From Nannochloris sp. 'desiccata' (taxonomy: Eukaryota; Chlorophyta; Trebouxiophyceae; Chlorellales; Chlorellaceae): DNA of 64,000 nucleotides. Numbering within the stretch: the first letter of the stretch is position 1; each line of letters opens with the position of its first letter. The stretch lies in contig JAGTXX020000006.1 in assembly GCA_019044685.2 (NCBI GenBank), positions 1,941,501 through 2,005,500 of the forward strand, given 5' to 3'. Shown here in pieces: positions 63,501 to 64,000 of the stretch. Made by a program: the position numbers and the translations under genes. Under the pieces are notes generated by a model that saw only the letters and a program-made list of their open reading frames with translations, did not search any database and had not been told where the DNA came from.

Positions 63501-63907
63501 TCAGCGATGGCAGCGCAACCCCTGGTTCTGCTGGTGGAGATGGTGGTCATTTCCACACACCGGGCAGCGGAGGCGGCGGGACCCCAAAACATTTCCTCCC
63601 CGTTCTGGATTTCAGTGAATTACCTGAAGTTGGACACACTTTAGGTGAAGATGTTGCCAGTCTTAGAATTTTGAGCGCCCCTCACCAAGGGCCCCCAGAA
63701 GAACGCGCAAGTAGTACAGTATCTACAAGGATACCAGGGTCAAATCCAAATGTACGATTGGAAGTTAGTTTAGCCCTATTGGAAGATAGTACTGTTGCAG
63801 TAGAAGTAGCTATGTCTTCTGGATTGCTTCAATGGCCATATTTCCAAGATTTGTCATTGGTGGGTTCGCTCTCTCATTTGGCCAAGGGGCAACAAGCAGC
63901 TTTTTAA
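54578..63907 (+). CDS. Giant protein, bridge-like lipid-transfer family candidate
   Basis: Exons are 54578-54770, 54946-55127, 55227-60791 and 60959-63907, all in frame, giving 2962 residues. The N-terminus is a hydrophobic anchor (LWLIPYVGWTLAASAVASAA). IAALSIQRLELDFPSLSSPV and VKVHGVRGCLQ follow, of the alternating beta pattern found in chorein/RBG proteins. Beta-rich blocks recur along the length (e.g. LRVSISCPKIGVAVDMR; RFTLAVPRLGIVLEAHP), split by long Gly/Ser/Ala/Asn-rich inserts. The splice QDMR|AAPEHTLVLIP uses GTACGT/CTATAG. A membrane-anchored start plus a repeating beta groove suggests a tube carrying lipids between organelles, near BLTP1/Csf1 or BLTP2/SABRE in size. Subfamily assignment is not possible by eye. 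The TAA near the window end looks genuine. Confidence 0.65.
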
Positions 63908-64000
63908 TCACTTGATTATTTTTTTCAATTTAATAAATAGTTTACTTATTTATTAGCTCTAATCGTACGTTTATATTTCTCTTTCATAATTTACCTCTTG

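Overview
The window is nuclear DNA of a photosynthetic eukaryote, most likely a chlorophyte green alga. Plant-type or plastid genes are present: a single-domain chloroplast-type dihydropyrimidine dehydrogenase and a protein resembling the photosystem II S4-domain family. Introns are short and GT-AG, with one GC-AG. Several genes have TGTAA, the usual chlorophyte polyadenylation signal, shortly after their stop codon. A non-LTR retrotransposon has the dual-endonuclease layout known from the Chlamydomonas Dualen/RandI group. The species cannot be named from this. All exon joins given here come from reading splice sites and frame by eye.

Layout: 1-7.1 kb holds the 3' part of a FAN-like BEACH/WD40 gene, a TPR-DnaJ co-chaperone and glutathione synthetase. 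From 7.9 to 26.7 kb lies a cluster of four receptor-like kinases of the TKL type, three on + and one on -. Each has a signal peptide or hydrophobic N-terminus, an ectodomain, one membrane span and a kinase domain interrupted by a variable insert. Intron 2 of the first kinase gene contains a LINE-type element of about 7.6 kb. From 27 to 33 kb are a histidine-phosphatase (PGAM-like) gene, the dihydropyrimidine dehydrogenase PYD1, a coiled-coil protein and a broken exon-like fragment.

The accessory part is 33.0-41.6 kb. It contains a short secreted Trp/Lys/Tyr/Cys-rich peptide gene, a near-perfect inverted duplication of about 2.4 kb carrying a small three-exon gene, a terminal-inverted-repeat transposon nested in one arm, an S4-domain gene, a protein with two SET-like regions, and a non-autonomous hAT transposon with perfect 8-bp target duplications just upstream of KIN17. 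Two of these mobile-like loci encode short acidic proteins with SUMO-interaction-like motifs (IIDLT, VIDLV).

From 41.7 kb to the end the content is housekeeping: KIN17, histone acetyltransferase HAT1, phosphopantetheine adenylyltransferase (coenzyme A synthesis), a Gfo/Idh/MocA oxidoreductase, two small membrane proteins, a CLC anion channel/transporter with CBS domains, the TFIIF beta subunit, and a 2962-residue protein resembling bridge-like lipid-transfer proteins. Genes are dense and often arranged as divergent pairs sharing 240-500 bp, or convergent pairs separated by 90-200 bp. The functions are unrelated apart from the kinase cluster, so no operon-like logic is implied.
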